64,000 nucleotides of DNA, taken from assembly GCA_964036155.1 (NCBI GenBank), contig OZ038422.1, forward strand, positions 496,001 to 560,000. Direction: 5' to 3'. Both the position numbers and the translations under genes were made by a program. The DNA is from Diploscapter coronatus (Eukaryota; Nematoda; Chromadorea; Rhabditida; Rhabditidae). The notes under the pieces are model-generated. The model was given only the letters and a program-made list of their open reading frames with translations. It was not told where the DNA came from and did not search any database. Shown here in pieces: positions 12,223 through 24,730 of this stretch (position 1 is its first letter; each line of letters begins with the position of its first letter).

Positions 12223-15200
12223 TTAAGCGGCATCCCCAAAAATGCCCGCAAATGTTCTCTTCAGCTGTCCCATTGTGTCTTCTGGGAAGAATGATGTAGA
12301 CGAATTTGCACCTGCAATAAGATTTATCTTATTTAGAATTCAGGTATAGCTCTATTATAGCAGTCCGATAAACTTGCGGTCGCTTTTTGTGAGGGTGAGT
12401 GGGAGTCAGCGCGTCTTTCCCCTCCTTTCTCAAGCTTCAATTTTCTATTTCTTTTCCTTTCCGTTTTTCTACCATCTCATTCCTCAGGCCACTCTCTCGC
12501 GCGGAAACGCAACATGCTTGGACCGCTATAATATCTCTTATTTCAAAGGGTAATGGATCACAGCGTTCAAGTTCCGAATTAGGCTTCGCTAGGTAAATTC
12601 ATTTATGAATATCGCCGCACCTGGTGTGGTTTGTCCGTTCACCGGATTCTGTGGGAGTTCCCTTCTGGGTGGCGGAGGAGGTGCCATCGGTCTGGGCAGG
12701 GTAGGGTCACCATCCACCATTCTGCCATGAGGGTAGGGCTTCTCAACGGAAGGGGTTCTAAATGTATATTTGAATCAAGGCTTTTGAGGTTATCATGCAA
12801 CTTATTCACTATATGACAAGGAGTGTGATAGTGCAAGATAGTACGATATCCTCGCACTAACCATACTCCTGAATATGAATTGAGGTATCGTTCTTTGAGG
12901 ACGAAGAATCACGGCATGATATTATGAGATGCTTTCTCTCACTCAATTCCGATGCTATGATGCCACAAAACATTCTTTAGTGCGATCACTTTCACGTCAG
13001 GATGGAGGAGGTTTAAGGTTGATAATAAAATTTACCGTCTCGGAACCACAGGAGCTCTCTGCTGCTGCTGCTGCTGATGGCTGCCATTAACCAGACTTTG
13101 ATGTGCATGACTTGGCGTACCATTTGTAGCAGTTCCATGAATACTGTGCTGATGAACATGATGCACTCGATGATAATGAGAATGCATGCCACTGAGAACG
13201 AGATTCCTTAGTAGATGGGCTGTAGCTCTTCTGAAAACCTTGTGTTTTATGGCCCTTAGAGCTTTTATTGGATTTTACCGATCATCCTCCTGCGACTCCC
13301 CAAAATACGCGAGTACGTCGTTGATGCCATGCACGAATTCCCTCCCTTCTTTGGACACTAGGATGTCGATGGAACAAATTGACATGGGGCCGACGTGGTC
13401 TTCGATAGCACGGATGTAGTTCTTGTGACTAAAGTTATCCTTTTAACGTATTTTCATGATTCGAATAAATCGTTGAAAATTTCATTTATCTTGATGGATG
13501 ATATTTGTAGCACATTTATTTCAAGAGAAGGACTGTATGCTACGATTGCAATAACCATCGAATGAAATGGTCACTTGAATTTGAGGGCAATGCTGTAAAC
13601 GCTGTACGACATTCAAGACCTCACAACATGCGAAATAGTGTGTGGGAAAAGAAATCGCTATCAGCCAATACCCTACCCTAACCATACACACTATTTCGCA
13701 TGTCTTGAGGTGTTGATGTCATGAAGTTTCCGAATAGCCACTTTGAGTCATATTCGAAAATTGACAATTTACCGCTCAATAGAGGGGATTTGTTCCAAGA
13801 CGTTCGACCCGACATTCGATTTCCAACTTCTCGAGATGCCTCGTCGAATGAAGGACTTGAATTCGTCGCCGATCTTCTGCACGTGAAGGTCGTACTTTAC
13901 ATCGACAAACGGCTCGACTTCTACCTAAAGTTCCAATTTTGTTGGAATTGATTTTGAAGCAAATCTTGGAAATTGGTAGATATGACGGAATAGTATGATG
14001 GGAGATACCATATCTTACGCTCCACTACCTAATTCCGTCCATATTCTATATAACGATATCATTTCATAGAATTTACAGATGACAATTTTCAACTGATGTT
14101 TACCTCCAACTCGCCTTTTTCGCCAACCATCTGAAGCATGCCTTCAATGTCGCACATCTCTTCATGACTGTTCACTTTGACCTTGCCCATGCCTTGACTG
14201 CCTTCGTTGATGATGACCACGATTGGAAAGGCGGAGGCTGGCTGCTGAATGAACAGAATTTTACCGTAATTTTTAATTTTTAGTACGTTTCAAATTAACA
14301 CTTGTGTTATGGCTATTCTGTTATACTTGATAGATTGTACGCAACAATTGCTAACTGACAAAGTTCCATAGCTACAGATAAATAGGAGGATGAAGCTTGA
14401 AAGAAATAGTGTGGAAAAAACACACTCCACCAAATAGTAATTGGTCGTTGTACGTTGTTTACGCTGCTCTGTCCTATTAAAAAGGAAACTCACGAATTTG
14501 TGAAACTTCGGGTAATGTATCGTCGGTAGTAGTGGCAACGAGCTACCATCTGATAGGGTCAATTTTCTCAACTGTTTCTTCTAAAAATCATCTATCTTAT
14601 ATAAAAATAAATACTTTTTGGATCATTTTATACCCTCTCGATATCAAAAATTATCATAGGGTCCATATGCATGAAGTTTAACATTTATTTTTACGCTCAC
14701 CAAATTACACCGATCCAGGAAGGCCACTACTGAGGTGTAGGAATTCAGTAATGGTATATGAGCAGCGATCAGGCATCGAATGATCGCCTTAGCCTCAGGG
14801 CACTTAGAAGCTCCCGGACCAATAAATGCCGCTGAAGGGGTGAAGGCTCTAAATTTTTACCGAGTTTAAAAAAAGCTCCCAAAGATGAGTACCTTGGATC
14901 CCTCCCGGTCTGGGTAATTTCCACAGTACAGATATGCTCAGTGCACATTAGGTCGAGTTCGGGGAAATCGGCCTTAATTTTTTGGAGTCCATTTTTGAAA
15001 AAGGGTGTTTTAAAGAGTTTGATAGGCGTGCAATGTGATTTTTAGTTCCAAGTCGTCCACTCCCAATAGGACAATATGAAATACATATGTTTTAGAGATT
15101 TTGATAGAAATCCAGTCATATTAGGATATTTGCTTTCGTTAAGTTTAATTTTACTGAAAATAATGTTTCAGAAAAATCGATGACAAATAGTTCCGATTAT

Positions 15201-17987
15201 TTTCAATTATAGTAATGCGGCAGAAAACTTTACGATATCGAAATTTTACCTGTTCTACCCGAATTGGGACCTCATTCTGGACTCGAAAGTACTTGCTCCT
15301 GAAATTTTCAAATCAAATTTTTAGAGGTCAAAATATAGAGGAGGTCGAAATTTACCAGTCAATCTGCGGCGAATCAATCACGAGTAGGACTTTCGCGTCT
15401 TTCAACGGCTGTTCCCGACTCCGATCCTGCATCGAACGCTCCAAAGCCGCTGCGAGAGACTCGCCGGTACGCGCCGGGGAGGTCGGGGCGCTAAAAATTC
15501 GATCATTAATCGCGATCTGTCTAAAATAACTCTGTCAATTCATATGATTGTCTGTAATTTCGAGAATACACTAATAAAGTAACAGTAGTAATAAGAGAGG
15601 TCTAAATTTGAAGAATACTCATTTTCTGTTTTATCAGAATGCATTAAACCACATAAGTAAAAGAAATGTAAAGTAACATCGAGCATAAAAAGAATATTTA
15701 AATTGGACAAACTATTCTGACATCGAGCTTAATTTGTTGCAGACGCCAAGTTTTATTTTTAGTCATTGGTTTTTATTGCCCTGTGAATTTTTATTTTAGG
15801 TTGCGTGGTCGCATAATTATCGTTAGGCGTCGAAAAATGACTATGAAATATCACAGCTGGCTTAGGCAGCTATTTTTAAGCATAGGAGAAAAATTAGCAT
15901 AATTATCGCATTCGGAATAAGCGTGAATGAATAAATCAAACAATTTGCTGCCTCTAGGGAGAATTTAAATACGTGAAATAATAGCGGTAAAGTAATCATT
16001 AAATGGGGGGCTTAAGTATATAGCGAAAAAGATATTGATTTAAAAATTAGGTTAAATCATCAGAAACTGAAGAAATATTGCTAAAAATGTATATATTGCA
16101 TATCAAGAAAAGGCCTGAAACATAAAGAATCTAGGCCAAAATTAAATATGCATGACATGAAAGAATGCTTTTTCCCTAAAACCTAGGGAGATCCATGATG
16201 GGAATTTAAAATTCAAGTTATCCCTCAAAATGAAAACATAATTTCCTAAATTCCCGTCCTAAAGAAATTAGTTTTCCGAGAGCAAAAATAACAATTCATT
16301 TTGTTAAAAGCGGGAAATAGAGTTATAATTGGAGAGAAAATAGAGAAGCATACGAATTTTGGAAAGAGCAGAAGCGTTTGAAATACGGCACGACGAAATT
16401 GAAAGGGGAAAGGGAAAATAGAACCGACTCATTAGGAGAACGGAAATTGGCCTAATGTCAATGAAACAGAAGGGAAAAACGAGGTGGAATTAAAGCAAAA
16501 TTAGGCCGAAAGGCAAATTACGTACGGGACTAATTAATGAAAATACAACTGCGTGTATTTTTGTGAGTTCAAATATAATATCATTGATTGGAGAGAAAGT
16601 CGATATTCACAGGCAGCAGGTTAGAAATCGAATTTGGGGAGCGAGATAGCGAGTCGCGTAGAAGAGAAGCGAGACGAATGACGTAATTTTTGAATATCGA
16701 CGCGTTCCCTCCCAATCAATGATATTACGAGCTAAACTTGAAATCCAATAAAGACGAAGGACGATAATTGGTCTAACGTAAAGAGTAAATTATATTAAGC
16801 TACGATCAAATCAACAAATAGTTGTATATGAAGTTATTGATCAGCTTTTGTGTTAGCCTTTTGATGAGTTTTAGATCGAAAAAGTAATATAATAAAGTGC
16901 ATAGTCTAAAAATATAGATAATTGAGATTTAGACATTGGAGAAGTTGAGTGATGGGCTAATCCTAATGTGGGCACAGAATATTCCAACATATATCAATAT
17001 CTTCATCTAAAGCAGCTTTAGGAAGTGCTATAGTTTCTCAACAAAATTAAATAAGTTCAAGGGGTAAGAAACAATATTATAACATAATCTAAAGTATATC
17101 AAGGCTTAAACAGCCATGGAATGTCTTAATCCATCCAACTATGAGCATACATCAATATCCTCTCATATCTACATTCTAAAGCAGTTTTAGGGGAATGTTA
17201 TATTTCGCAAAACTCTCATTTCAGCAGGCCTGGCCGCTCTTCGCCGCCTCAGCAAAATAATCGCATCACAACACGCAATATTTTTTTTTATATCTTTCCT
17301 ACCAATTTTTAGGCATATCGAAAAATATCAGAAATTGAAAATAGTTATGATTCAACATGTATGATCTAAAAATTGATAATAACTTATTCTAATAAATGGA
17401 AGCAATATCTATGGTAATAAAAATTTCTCAAAATATACTATCAGAGATCAATATTGGCTTTCATTAATTCGTTGTTTAATTATTCCCGTTTTTCTTACAA
17501 ATTGTAATTTTTTCGCGCTTCTCTGTGTTCTCTCAACCAGCGATCTCTCTCGCTCGTTTATCGTCCAAGGAAAAGCAAAAATCTAACTTGCTAGCTACTG
17601 TACCACACTGTCGTGAAAGGTAGCACGCTTCCTAGCATTATGTGCTTAAACAGCGTAGGATAAAGAGCGTTGAAAATGGAGAAATTCCGAGAAGCTCGAG
17701 AAAAAGTTGCAATTTTGTTGAGAAAACACGGGGGCATTTAATTATTTAAATATACATTAATAATCAACCCATACCAGAACTGTAGATGTTTAAATACGCA
17801 TGCGTATGTACATGTGTGCGCGTCTAAACAGTTACAGCCCTGATCCATACCTTATAGTGTTGGAAACCTTATTCGCAATTGCTTGGAACGAAAATGATGA
17901 GGGTGGCGATGAGGCACCAGCCACATCCTCCATCGGGGCAACAGGATCGTCATCGTGGAAAGAGAATTTGCGCTTGAAGAAGTTCAT
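12223..17987 (-). CDS. snn-1: Synapsin
   Basis: Twelve exons join in phase to 499 codons: 17851-17987, 15356-15490, 15250-15298, 14893-14972, 14701-14848, 14494-14580, 14104-14244, 13773-13924, 13279-13428, 13036-13230, 12621-12757, 12223-12311. Domain A: MNFFKRKFSFHDDD, with the basic-x-S phospho-site near Ser9. Domain C (ATP-grasp fold): AKVLLVIDSPQIDW, GMGKVKVNSHEEMCDIEGML, VEPFVDVKYDLHVQKIG, SWKSNVGSNVLEQI, GESQEDDR. Then a His/Gln-rich linker with a five-glutamine run, a proline-rich stretch and the C-terminal domain E helix TMGQLKRTFAGIFGDAA. Synapsin coats synaptic vesicles and tethers them to actin. Lys and Glu positions that contact ATP/metal in vertebrate synapsins read R, I and G here (see findings). 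Intron 1 (2.36 kb) holds two hairpin elements. The symbol follows C. elegans. Confidence 0.95.
13590..13740. mobile_element. Hairpin MITE in a synapsin intron
   Basis: Inverted ends built on CCTCA..ACATGCGAAATAGTGTG (left) and ACACTATTTCGCATGTCTTGA (right). The loop, near GAAATCGCTATCAGCCAATA (about 13650-13670), is shared almost letter for letter with 56263-56405. It lies in the intron 13429-13772. Exact ends are uncertain. Confidence 0.65.
16576..16727. mobile_element. Hairpin MITE, TATCATTGATTGGAGAG family
   Basis: About 150 bp with ends ATATCATTGATTGGAGAGAA and its complement (CCCTCCCAATCAATGATAT), each followed inward by a CGATATTCA block. It lies in synapsin intron 1. The same family occurs at 59089-59236, and a solitary end lies at about 40074-40112. 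Confidence 0.75.
17775..17842. mobile_element. 68-bp hAT-like MITE abutting the synapsin exon 1 donor
   Basis: Near-palindrome: left end CAGAACTGTAGATGTTTAAA, right end complementary (GTCTAAACAGTTACAGCCCTG). It matches the termini of the 833-982 element. Flanks ACCCATAC (17767-17774) and ATCCATAC (17843-17850) match at 7 of 8. The right-hand copy, read on the minus strand, is GTATGGAT, which is exactly the first 8 bases of synapsin intron 1. Confidence 0.8.
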
Positions 17988-18544
17988 ATTGAAGTTTGAT
18001 AAACCCTGGAATTTGTTTCTATCGAAATTAGTAACATTATAAAAATTGCAATAATATATTGTTCGATTATCTGAAATAGGTAATGATGATATTTAATCCG
18101 AATTTTTTAATGGAATTAGAACCGTGAAAGGAGAACACTTGCGTTTGAATAAATTCATGTGTTTCGATGTTTAGGCTTTGAAATAAGAAAAACTATTTAA
18201 ATTAAATTTAAGCTTAATAAATGATATACGACGTCTAAGATATGAATGAAAATAATTCTAAGTGCATCATTATTTTGAGGTTAAAATATAATTTACTAGA
18301 TGTCAACGTTAACTTTTAATATGCGTTCTGGAATGTGCTAAAACAAGATATTTCAAATGATATTTTGGAGTAAATAATAAAACATATTTAAACAAATTTT
18401 TAATTTATAACCCAGAAAATATTTAAATTGCAGAAAAAACATGGAATCGGATTAAATTATGCCGTTCGGCGAAAATCCGTACTTTTGCGGAACTTCCCGT
18501 GGCTCTCAAACATAGAAGGATTAGCCAGATATGGACAAGAAGTG

Positions 18545-18830
18545 AGACGAGAGAGTATTAGCAAAAAGGAGAGGAAAGAGAAAAAAAGAGGAAAGAAATA
18601 GTAAGAACAAGAGATAGAAAAGGAAAGAAGATGATAAATAGCATGAGAAATTCGGGGTAGAAAAAGATGGAGAAAAAGCGAATCAGTAAGAAAAAGTAAG
18701 AGAGAACAGGATAGAAAAGAGAAATAGTGTGGGAAATTTTAATAGAAGTGAGAAAAGAAAATGAGAAATAGTATGTTAAATGAAGAGAGCGAGAAAGAAG
18801 AAAACATTTCCCATTTTCAAGCATAAAGCG
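18545..18830. repeat. Purine-rich (G/A) tract
   Basis: About 285 bp with very few pyrimidines on the plus strand, built from irregular GAGAAA, GGAAAG and AAGAAA units. The long open frame on the other strand is only a consequence of this composition. Confidence 0.7.
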
Positions 18831-19657
18831 ACAAGAGGGAATCGATGCATAGAAGCTGAAAAGCGAGAAAAGAGCTATGACTCGAGTCCACTTTGAGAAA
18901 TTTCTCTAGCCCTATGATGAAGGGTAAAAGAATTAAAGCGGCTGGAATATAAGATTTTTGGTAACTTGCAAAAATATGAAAGAAGATCACCGACATTTAT
19001 AATGCATTGAAAGGTATTTTGGTTGAGGAAAAAAATCGAATTTGACTAGGAAAAATAAATGGAATTTGAAATTGGAGGACTTGAAGATAAATAGTTTTGC
19101 ATCTAGTATCCCTTCTGAGAAATATTTTCATTGATAAACCTCATAAAATATTTTGATTAAACTCTGTGATATGGATGAAGATCAATTTGAAGTATGCTTC
19201 TAGATTTTTAACCTTCAACATTAATTAATTTATGTAGTTTTCGGATAAGCATAAAACTTAGTCAACTGATTATTTTTCTTATTAAACTCCAAAATCTTTG
19301 CAGAAGTTATATGTTGGGTACTATCGTACGAAAACTTGTTCCGGTCTTTCTGAGACATACGAAGAATTTTTCGTCAGTAACTTTAAAGATCGACGTCTCT
19401 TGAAATAGCTTTGTTGAGAAGTGATAAGATAGATTGATAACTGATGAGAATGATTTTATCAGAATCTATCACGCGACGAAAATCGGAAATCGACACTAAC
19501 AAAAATGGTGACATGGTCAGAGTAATGGAAACTGATTTCATGGCATCAATTGACATTTTTACAATGTGTATTTTAAAGAATTTAATATTTGCGGTAGTTT
19601 TTTAATTTAATATTTATGGTAGCTCTTAAATTTAATAATGCCAGCTATACTTCTCAT

Positions 19658-19868
19658 CAGGGATGTTCGTGGTGCGCGATTTTTGAAAATGTCTGCGGTG
19701 CGGCACGGTGCAAGGTGTCGAATTTTTCACCATTTTTATATATTTAGTTTATTGTTTATTTTTACCATTTTTATTTCTTTTATCTATTAATTTTTAATTG
19801 GAAAAATATGCTTATATTCAGGGATGTTCGCGGTGCGGTGCGATTTTTTTGCACCGCGAACATCCCTG
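19658..19868. mobile_element. hAT-like MITE with a nested inner copy, CAGGGATGTTCG type
   Basis: The outer element starts CAGGGATGTTCGTGGTGCG at 19658 and ends GCGAACATCCCTG at 19868. It is flanked by CTTCTCAT (19650-19657) and CTTATCAT (19869-19876), 7 of 8 matching. A further full left end starts at 19819 and forms a tight 50-bp hairpin with the same right end, so one copy appears inserted into, or internally deleted next to, another. Confidence 0.7.
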
Positions 19869-20236
19869 CTTATCATTTGCATTAAATGAACAATTTTATT
19901 TATTCAACCCCTTAACAATATCATATAAAATTGAGTAACTTTCAAAAATTTCTTGCATTTCATGATGCTGAAATTAAATTCAATTAGCTTTTATCCATGA
20001 GTATATTTAATTAGTATAACTAGCTAAAATTCCTCCGTGAAAAGAGTTTCCTTGAAACAAAAAGAGTCGGAGGTTGTATTTTATAAAATTGGCAAGCCAG
20101 CTGTACAAAAGAAAAGAATCAGTATTATGAAGAATTTGTGAAAAATATAGGAATTTGAAAAAAAATGAGGGAACTCTAAAATATCTACCTATTCAAAAAA
20201 TAGACTATCAGCAAATTGATAAAAGCGTAAATTATT

Positions 20237-21780
20237 TTAAGAGACATTCCATGTATAACTGGAACAAGGGTCCGGACAACTGCAAAAGTGTTCCGGATCC
20301 GAACCAAACTTATATGGTGGATACACTCATGGACCCTAATCACAAAAATGGGGAGATCAGACTCCGCCCCCAAAAGTGGGCGGGGCTAGGTGGGGGTCAA
20401 AGTTGGGTGTTTTTGCGATTTGACACCCCTCACGGGGTACAAAGAAAACTTTCTTGCTATAATAGATTTTCGAATAATTTACAAAGGATGAACATGGTCA
20501 TGGAATGTACTTTCTAAAAATATATCGATTTTAGGGGGATCAGCCACTTGTTTGGGGTTGGAGGGGGTCCCAAAGTCAAAAATGCCAAAAGTGCAGTTTC
20601 AAAAACACGCATATTTTGCACGAAGTCGACCATAACTCGACAATTTGTTATTTGCCAGCAAAATTTTATTTCATATTTGGATTCTCCAGGTAAAATTACA
20701 TTAATATCAGTCATAAAATCGATAGGTTAGGTATGACCCTACACTTCACCATTGCACCAAAGTTGGCGACCCAAATATCGAAATTTCCATTTTGAGGGTC
20801 AGATCCCACAATATGTCTCTTAAGAATTTTCCGAGAAAATATCCTTGTTAGTCTAAAAAGGGTTTAGCTGGACGAAAATACGGAATAGTGTTCATTTTGA
20901 ACTGAATCATTATGAGTTTCAAACAAGAATTGTTAAGAATAATAAAACAACGAAGAATAGTTTTAAATAAATAAAAAAAAAAAAAAACGTTGATTTGCGA
21001 TGTAGTACGTCTTTTACTGTGGTAATTAAAATTTGAACTGACAGTTAAATTTTCATTTTATTGTTGTCGTTCAGTTAATTTGGATCTCACCTTCGAGTGT
21101 AATGCTCGAAAACCGCTTGAAAAATGTTTCATTGTGTCGATTTCTATGAAAAAAAAAGTACCGATCAAATCGAGGAGTCAAACTTTGGAACGTTTTTGAT
21201 CATAACTCTCGATGCATCAATCCCTTTTTCAAGTTGCTGTTCGCATGATAAGCGACTTCGTAGCCGCTTTCGAATGATATATAATATGAATAGGTTCCGG
21301 AAATTTGCAGGTCTCATTTTGGACTGGTACCGTGTTCTTGTGGTATGCTCAATCTTCGGCTTTTTCGGTATCAAAACTCATCGAACATTACTGGTATTTT
21401 AAGTGCAACTAAAAATTTGTAAAAAAAAAAATGTGGCTTCTTTGAAGCTGGAATATGAAGCAGTGTGCCTTCAAATCTCATAATATTTCTTGAGGGCCAG
21501 CTAAATATGTCTGAAAGGCGGATGTTCAAGTGTTGATTAATTGTTGGAAAGGAATAAATCCGTTGCTGAAATTCCCAAGTTCTAGCAACTAACACACGGA
21601 CAGCATTTCTTATACACTAACATCATTAGAAATGCACTAAACCTCGGCCCGCTTCACCGGGCAATAAAAGAGTAAACAGCTAAAGAGGGACTGGTAATCC
21701 GAAATTGCCATACATAGTAACGAACAGGGATTAAAGTTTGGCTCGAATGCCGGCCTGGGTCTGGGTGTTCTCAAAACTCG
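20237..21780. other. Non-coding outer edge of the left arm
   Basis: Frames up to 120 codons exist, but none has splice-bounded exon structure, and all are mirrored in the right arm at 51946-53489. Composition (CCCCCTCCAACCCC, TGGGCGGGGC motifs, a poly-A run near 20975) looks like dispersed nematode repeat DNA. The part 21490-21700 recurs a third time at 41041-41270. Confidence 0.5.
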
Positions 21781-24730
21781 GGCCAAACTTTTAATTCCTG
21801 GTGATAATGTGAATTTGTAAAAGAACAAAAGAATAATACAGAAATAATGCCGAAATAATACAGAAATAATGCCGAAATAATACAGAAATAATGCAGAAAT
21901 AATACAGAAATAATGCAGGAGTAATACAAAGATGATGCTTGTCCAAATAGGCTTAGTCGTGGCCATATGTCCGGTGTCTTCGGGCACAAGCGGGTCGTCA
22001 CTCGTCCTTTTCGGCTTCGCTGTGATAGAACACGGCTTCCGTCGTTTCCGCTGTCAGCCAGATCGTAGTCGGGAGAACTAAAAATTTGTTCTTCTCGAAA
22101 AGTTTCCTTTCGTACAAATGTTTCAAATTTTAGGGAATCCTCTGATACACATTGTGGGTGAAATAAAATTATAGAAGTTGCTCATACTTTCGACATCAAA
22201 TTACTATCAAGCAATTTTACATGAAACTTTGTAACTTATTTTCAAAGGAAAAAATAAACTAACCTTCCGTTTCCGCTAGTCGACCATTCGATAGGCCAGT
22301 GGGGAGGGGCGACACGTGGGCCTAGCCTCGGATCTTGCAGACTCTACCAGTTGTTGGTCGCTAAAAGAATAAAAAATTATAATTTTCTGGAATTAAATTT
22401 TTCGGATCGTTTCGAAGATTTTTAGTCCCAACACCAAGCCAATCAGAAATGGCAACATCTTATGAATTCAAAATAGAACAAATCTTTTGACAAGTTTCTT
22501 CCTTAAATGCCGAAGGAAAGTACCTTTCAACTTGAAGACGACGGGCGTTTTGCAGAAGGACGACCAGCTGCTTGGGTGGTAGAGGCAGAATGGGAGAAGC
22601 AAATCGAGAGGCCTGAAAATTTCAAGATTTACCAAAGTGAGAAATGATTTGAAGAATACTGAAGGGAAAAATATCTCGATCATTCGTCTTATTGTTAGTA
22701 AACTTGTTCCACTTTTAAAGGTTCTAAAGAAGAAAACAGACTAAGTTGTGGTGGGACAGTTGCTGTTGCAAAATAAAGATTTTTTTTTAAAATTGAATTT
22801 CAATGTTTCAACTTTCTATAAATTGAAATAGCATACTCGATGGGATTTCCTGGTGCTGTTGCGCGGTCTTCCCATGGCACGGACCAGATCTTCGGGAGGG
22901 CCGTTTGACAGTCCTGCAATTTTGAATCATTATCACGTTCCTTAAAAATTTATCTGCAAGGTCCAAATGCTACTATCTATTTTGATGGATAGGTTTAGCC
23001 ACTTCACCACCACCAAAACACATGGCAAATGGCAAAAATGTTAACGAAAATTCACTGGGACTCGTATGCAAAAATTAGCTCTATGTTCGCCTCTAATTAC
23101 TTAAATTTTAATATTTTAAAATCATGCATAAAATGGAAAACTTGAGAAACAGCTCTTCAATTTTCTATTTTAGGAACTGCATGAGAAAGTCGACTTTCTC
23201 AAGTCTGTTTTCAGTTCTAAATCAGTGAATACTGCGCCATTGCATATCCTGTTTTTGCAAGAGAATCGTTTTGATATAATAATACAAATATTTTTGCAAA
23301 GAAATTCTTGGATATGAAATGTGCAGTAATATCTGTTGACAAAACGAGCAAGGCCATACCACGAAAACTGGAACGCAAGCGTTCGGGAATAGGACCGAGT
23401 CCCGTACGCTGGATTGGCTTGACGCGTCGGGTCCGCGGGGAGAGGTGACACTGACCGGGGGGTTATCAATGTTCTGGAATAAAAATGCAAATTATTTGTA
23501 ATCGGAAAAATATCGACTTCTTGGAGATTTCATTAGCCTTGAAAGAAAAATGTGTAAAGTTGAATAGGAAGAAAGATGATGATCTCACAAAGAAAACGCA
23601 AAATGTTTCAATATCAAGTTTTTTTTTGTTAAATTAAATTAAATTAAATTCTCCTACCGTCGACATCGAGCTCACTCGGCTTGTTGTCGCTGATCATGCT
23701 CCACTCCCTCCACTCGTACTTGCTCGAACCGGAAGACGATCGAGTACAGCGTCAGAAACGCATTGCGTTGTCTGGAGAGAAAAAAACAAGTGATTTTCAT
23801 GAAAAATAATTATTTGAGGTTTCCAAAATAATCGATGAAAACTTGAATGGGTGAAATTCGAATTTTTCTGGAACAAAATCGAAATATCTTCTCTTGAATG
23901 ATAACAAAGTTTCGAACTGCGTATTTTTTCATTTTTAAAAGAACTTCTAAAGCTTACCTGGAGAGGTGGTGACAATGACGTAGGCTGCCTATCAGGCCGG
24001 GTAGAGAGCAGAAGAAGGCAAGTGGCCGGCTGCTGGCGCGACTGAGGTCAGACAGACACCATCTGTAAGAAAGTGATATTTATAGAAATAAAGTTTAAAA
24101 AAAAAAAACCTGGCAATGGTAATTTTGTGAGCAGACGAGTTCGGCATCGAACGAAAGTTTAGCGACGGAAGGGGGAATGGGACTCGCGGGGCGCAGGAAC
24201 TGGCACGAGGTGCGCGATTGCCAACGGAACTCTGCTCGGGGTCTGAAAATCCAAAATAAGAATAAAACACACGTTTGATTCAAATAAAATGGATGTTTTG
24301 GTTAGACAGAATTTCAAATTTGGAGTTTCTTCTCCTGCTCGTAATAAGAATTGAAATCGATAGAGAATTTTTGTGATTTATTGAAAGTTTTCAAATGGTT
24401 GTTCTTTTCTCAAAAAAAAAACTTCCATAAAATGATTCTTTGGAAAATTCTCACCTATAGGCGTGATCGGTTGCGGTCTGTCTGGAAATACTCAGAGAAT
24501 ACATCAGGAATCTGAAAATTTCAAAAATTAATCACTTGTTTCTTGTAGAAAAAATTATATACCGATCAGCCTGTTTGCCCTGCCCGACCATGACGATGAA
24601 GAGCTGGTCTCTGAAGGCGGCAGCCTTGCTTCGATCGTCATCGAGCCCATTCGACTCGGCCCCTCTTCCGGCGCGTTCTCCACTTTGTCCACGGCCAGAC
24701 GTGCAGAAGGGGCAGAGGACCCGACTAAAA
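21772..24730 (-). pseudogene. Left-arm copy of gene B (unidentified)
   Basis: Mirror of the right-arm gene B exons. The seven distal exons (23975 leftward) look the same as in the right arm, including the in-frame TAG, here at 22344-22346. The proximal exons differ: the first recognisable exon (about 24566-24729) is 2 nt shorter near its 5' end, so the frame relation to anything upstream differs between arms. A poly-A/T intron tract also differs in length. Product not recognised. Confidence 0.45.
21831..21921. repeat. Tandem repeat, ATAATACAGAAATAATGC units (left arm)
   Basis: About five imperfect copies of an ~18-bp unit alternating GAAATAATAC and GAAATAATGC. It is mirrored at 51805-51895. 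Its translation gives an artificial run of Ile/Ser/Leu/Tyr/Phe residues. Confidence 0.85.

Larger units (their letters stand above)
17988..20236. other. Intergenic region upstream of synapsin
   Basis: No exon-like frames. It contains the purine-rich tract 18545-18830 and the hAT-like element 19658-19868. It should hold the synapsin promoter, since the gene reads leftward from 17987. A GATA-type cluster (TGATAAGAT and neighbours) is visible near 19428-19470. Confidence 0.5.

Noticed and set aside
18558..18824. 88-codon hydrophobic frame on the minus strand
   Set aside because: It is the translation of the purine tract (Phe/Leu/Ser only) and has no start context or splice sites.
20155..20730. 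Open frames of 120, 66 and 60 codons at the arm edge
   Set aside because: No splice-bounded structure and repeat-like composition; the first frame crosses the arm boundary.
21637..21987. 116-codon open frame, also present in the mirror arm
   Set aside because: Half of it translates the ATAATACAGAAATAATGC tandem repeat and it has no exon signals; its presence in both arms only reflects the inverted repeat.
23170..23490. 106-codon minus-strand... frame conserved in both arms
   Set aside because: It covers the exon and intron around gene B exon 6 in another frame; conservation comes from arm identity, not selection.
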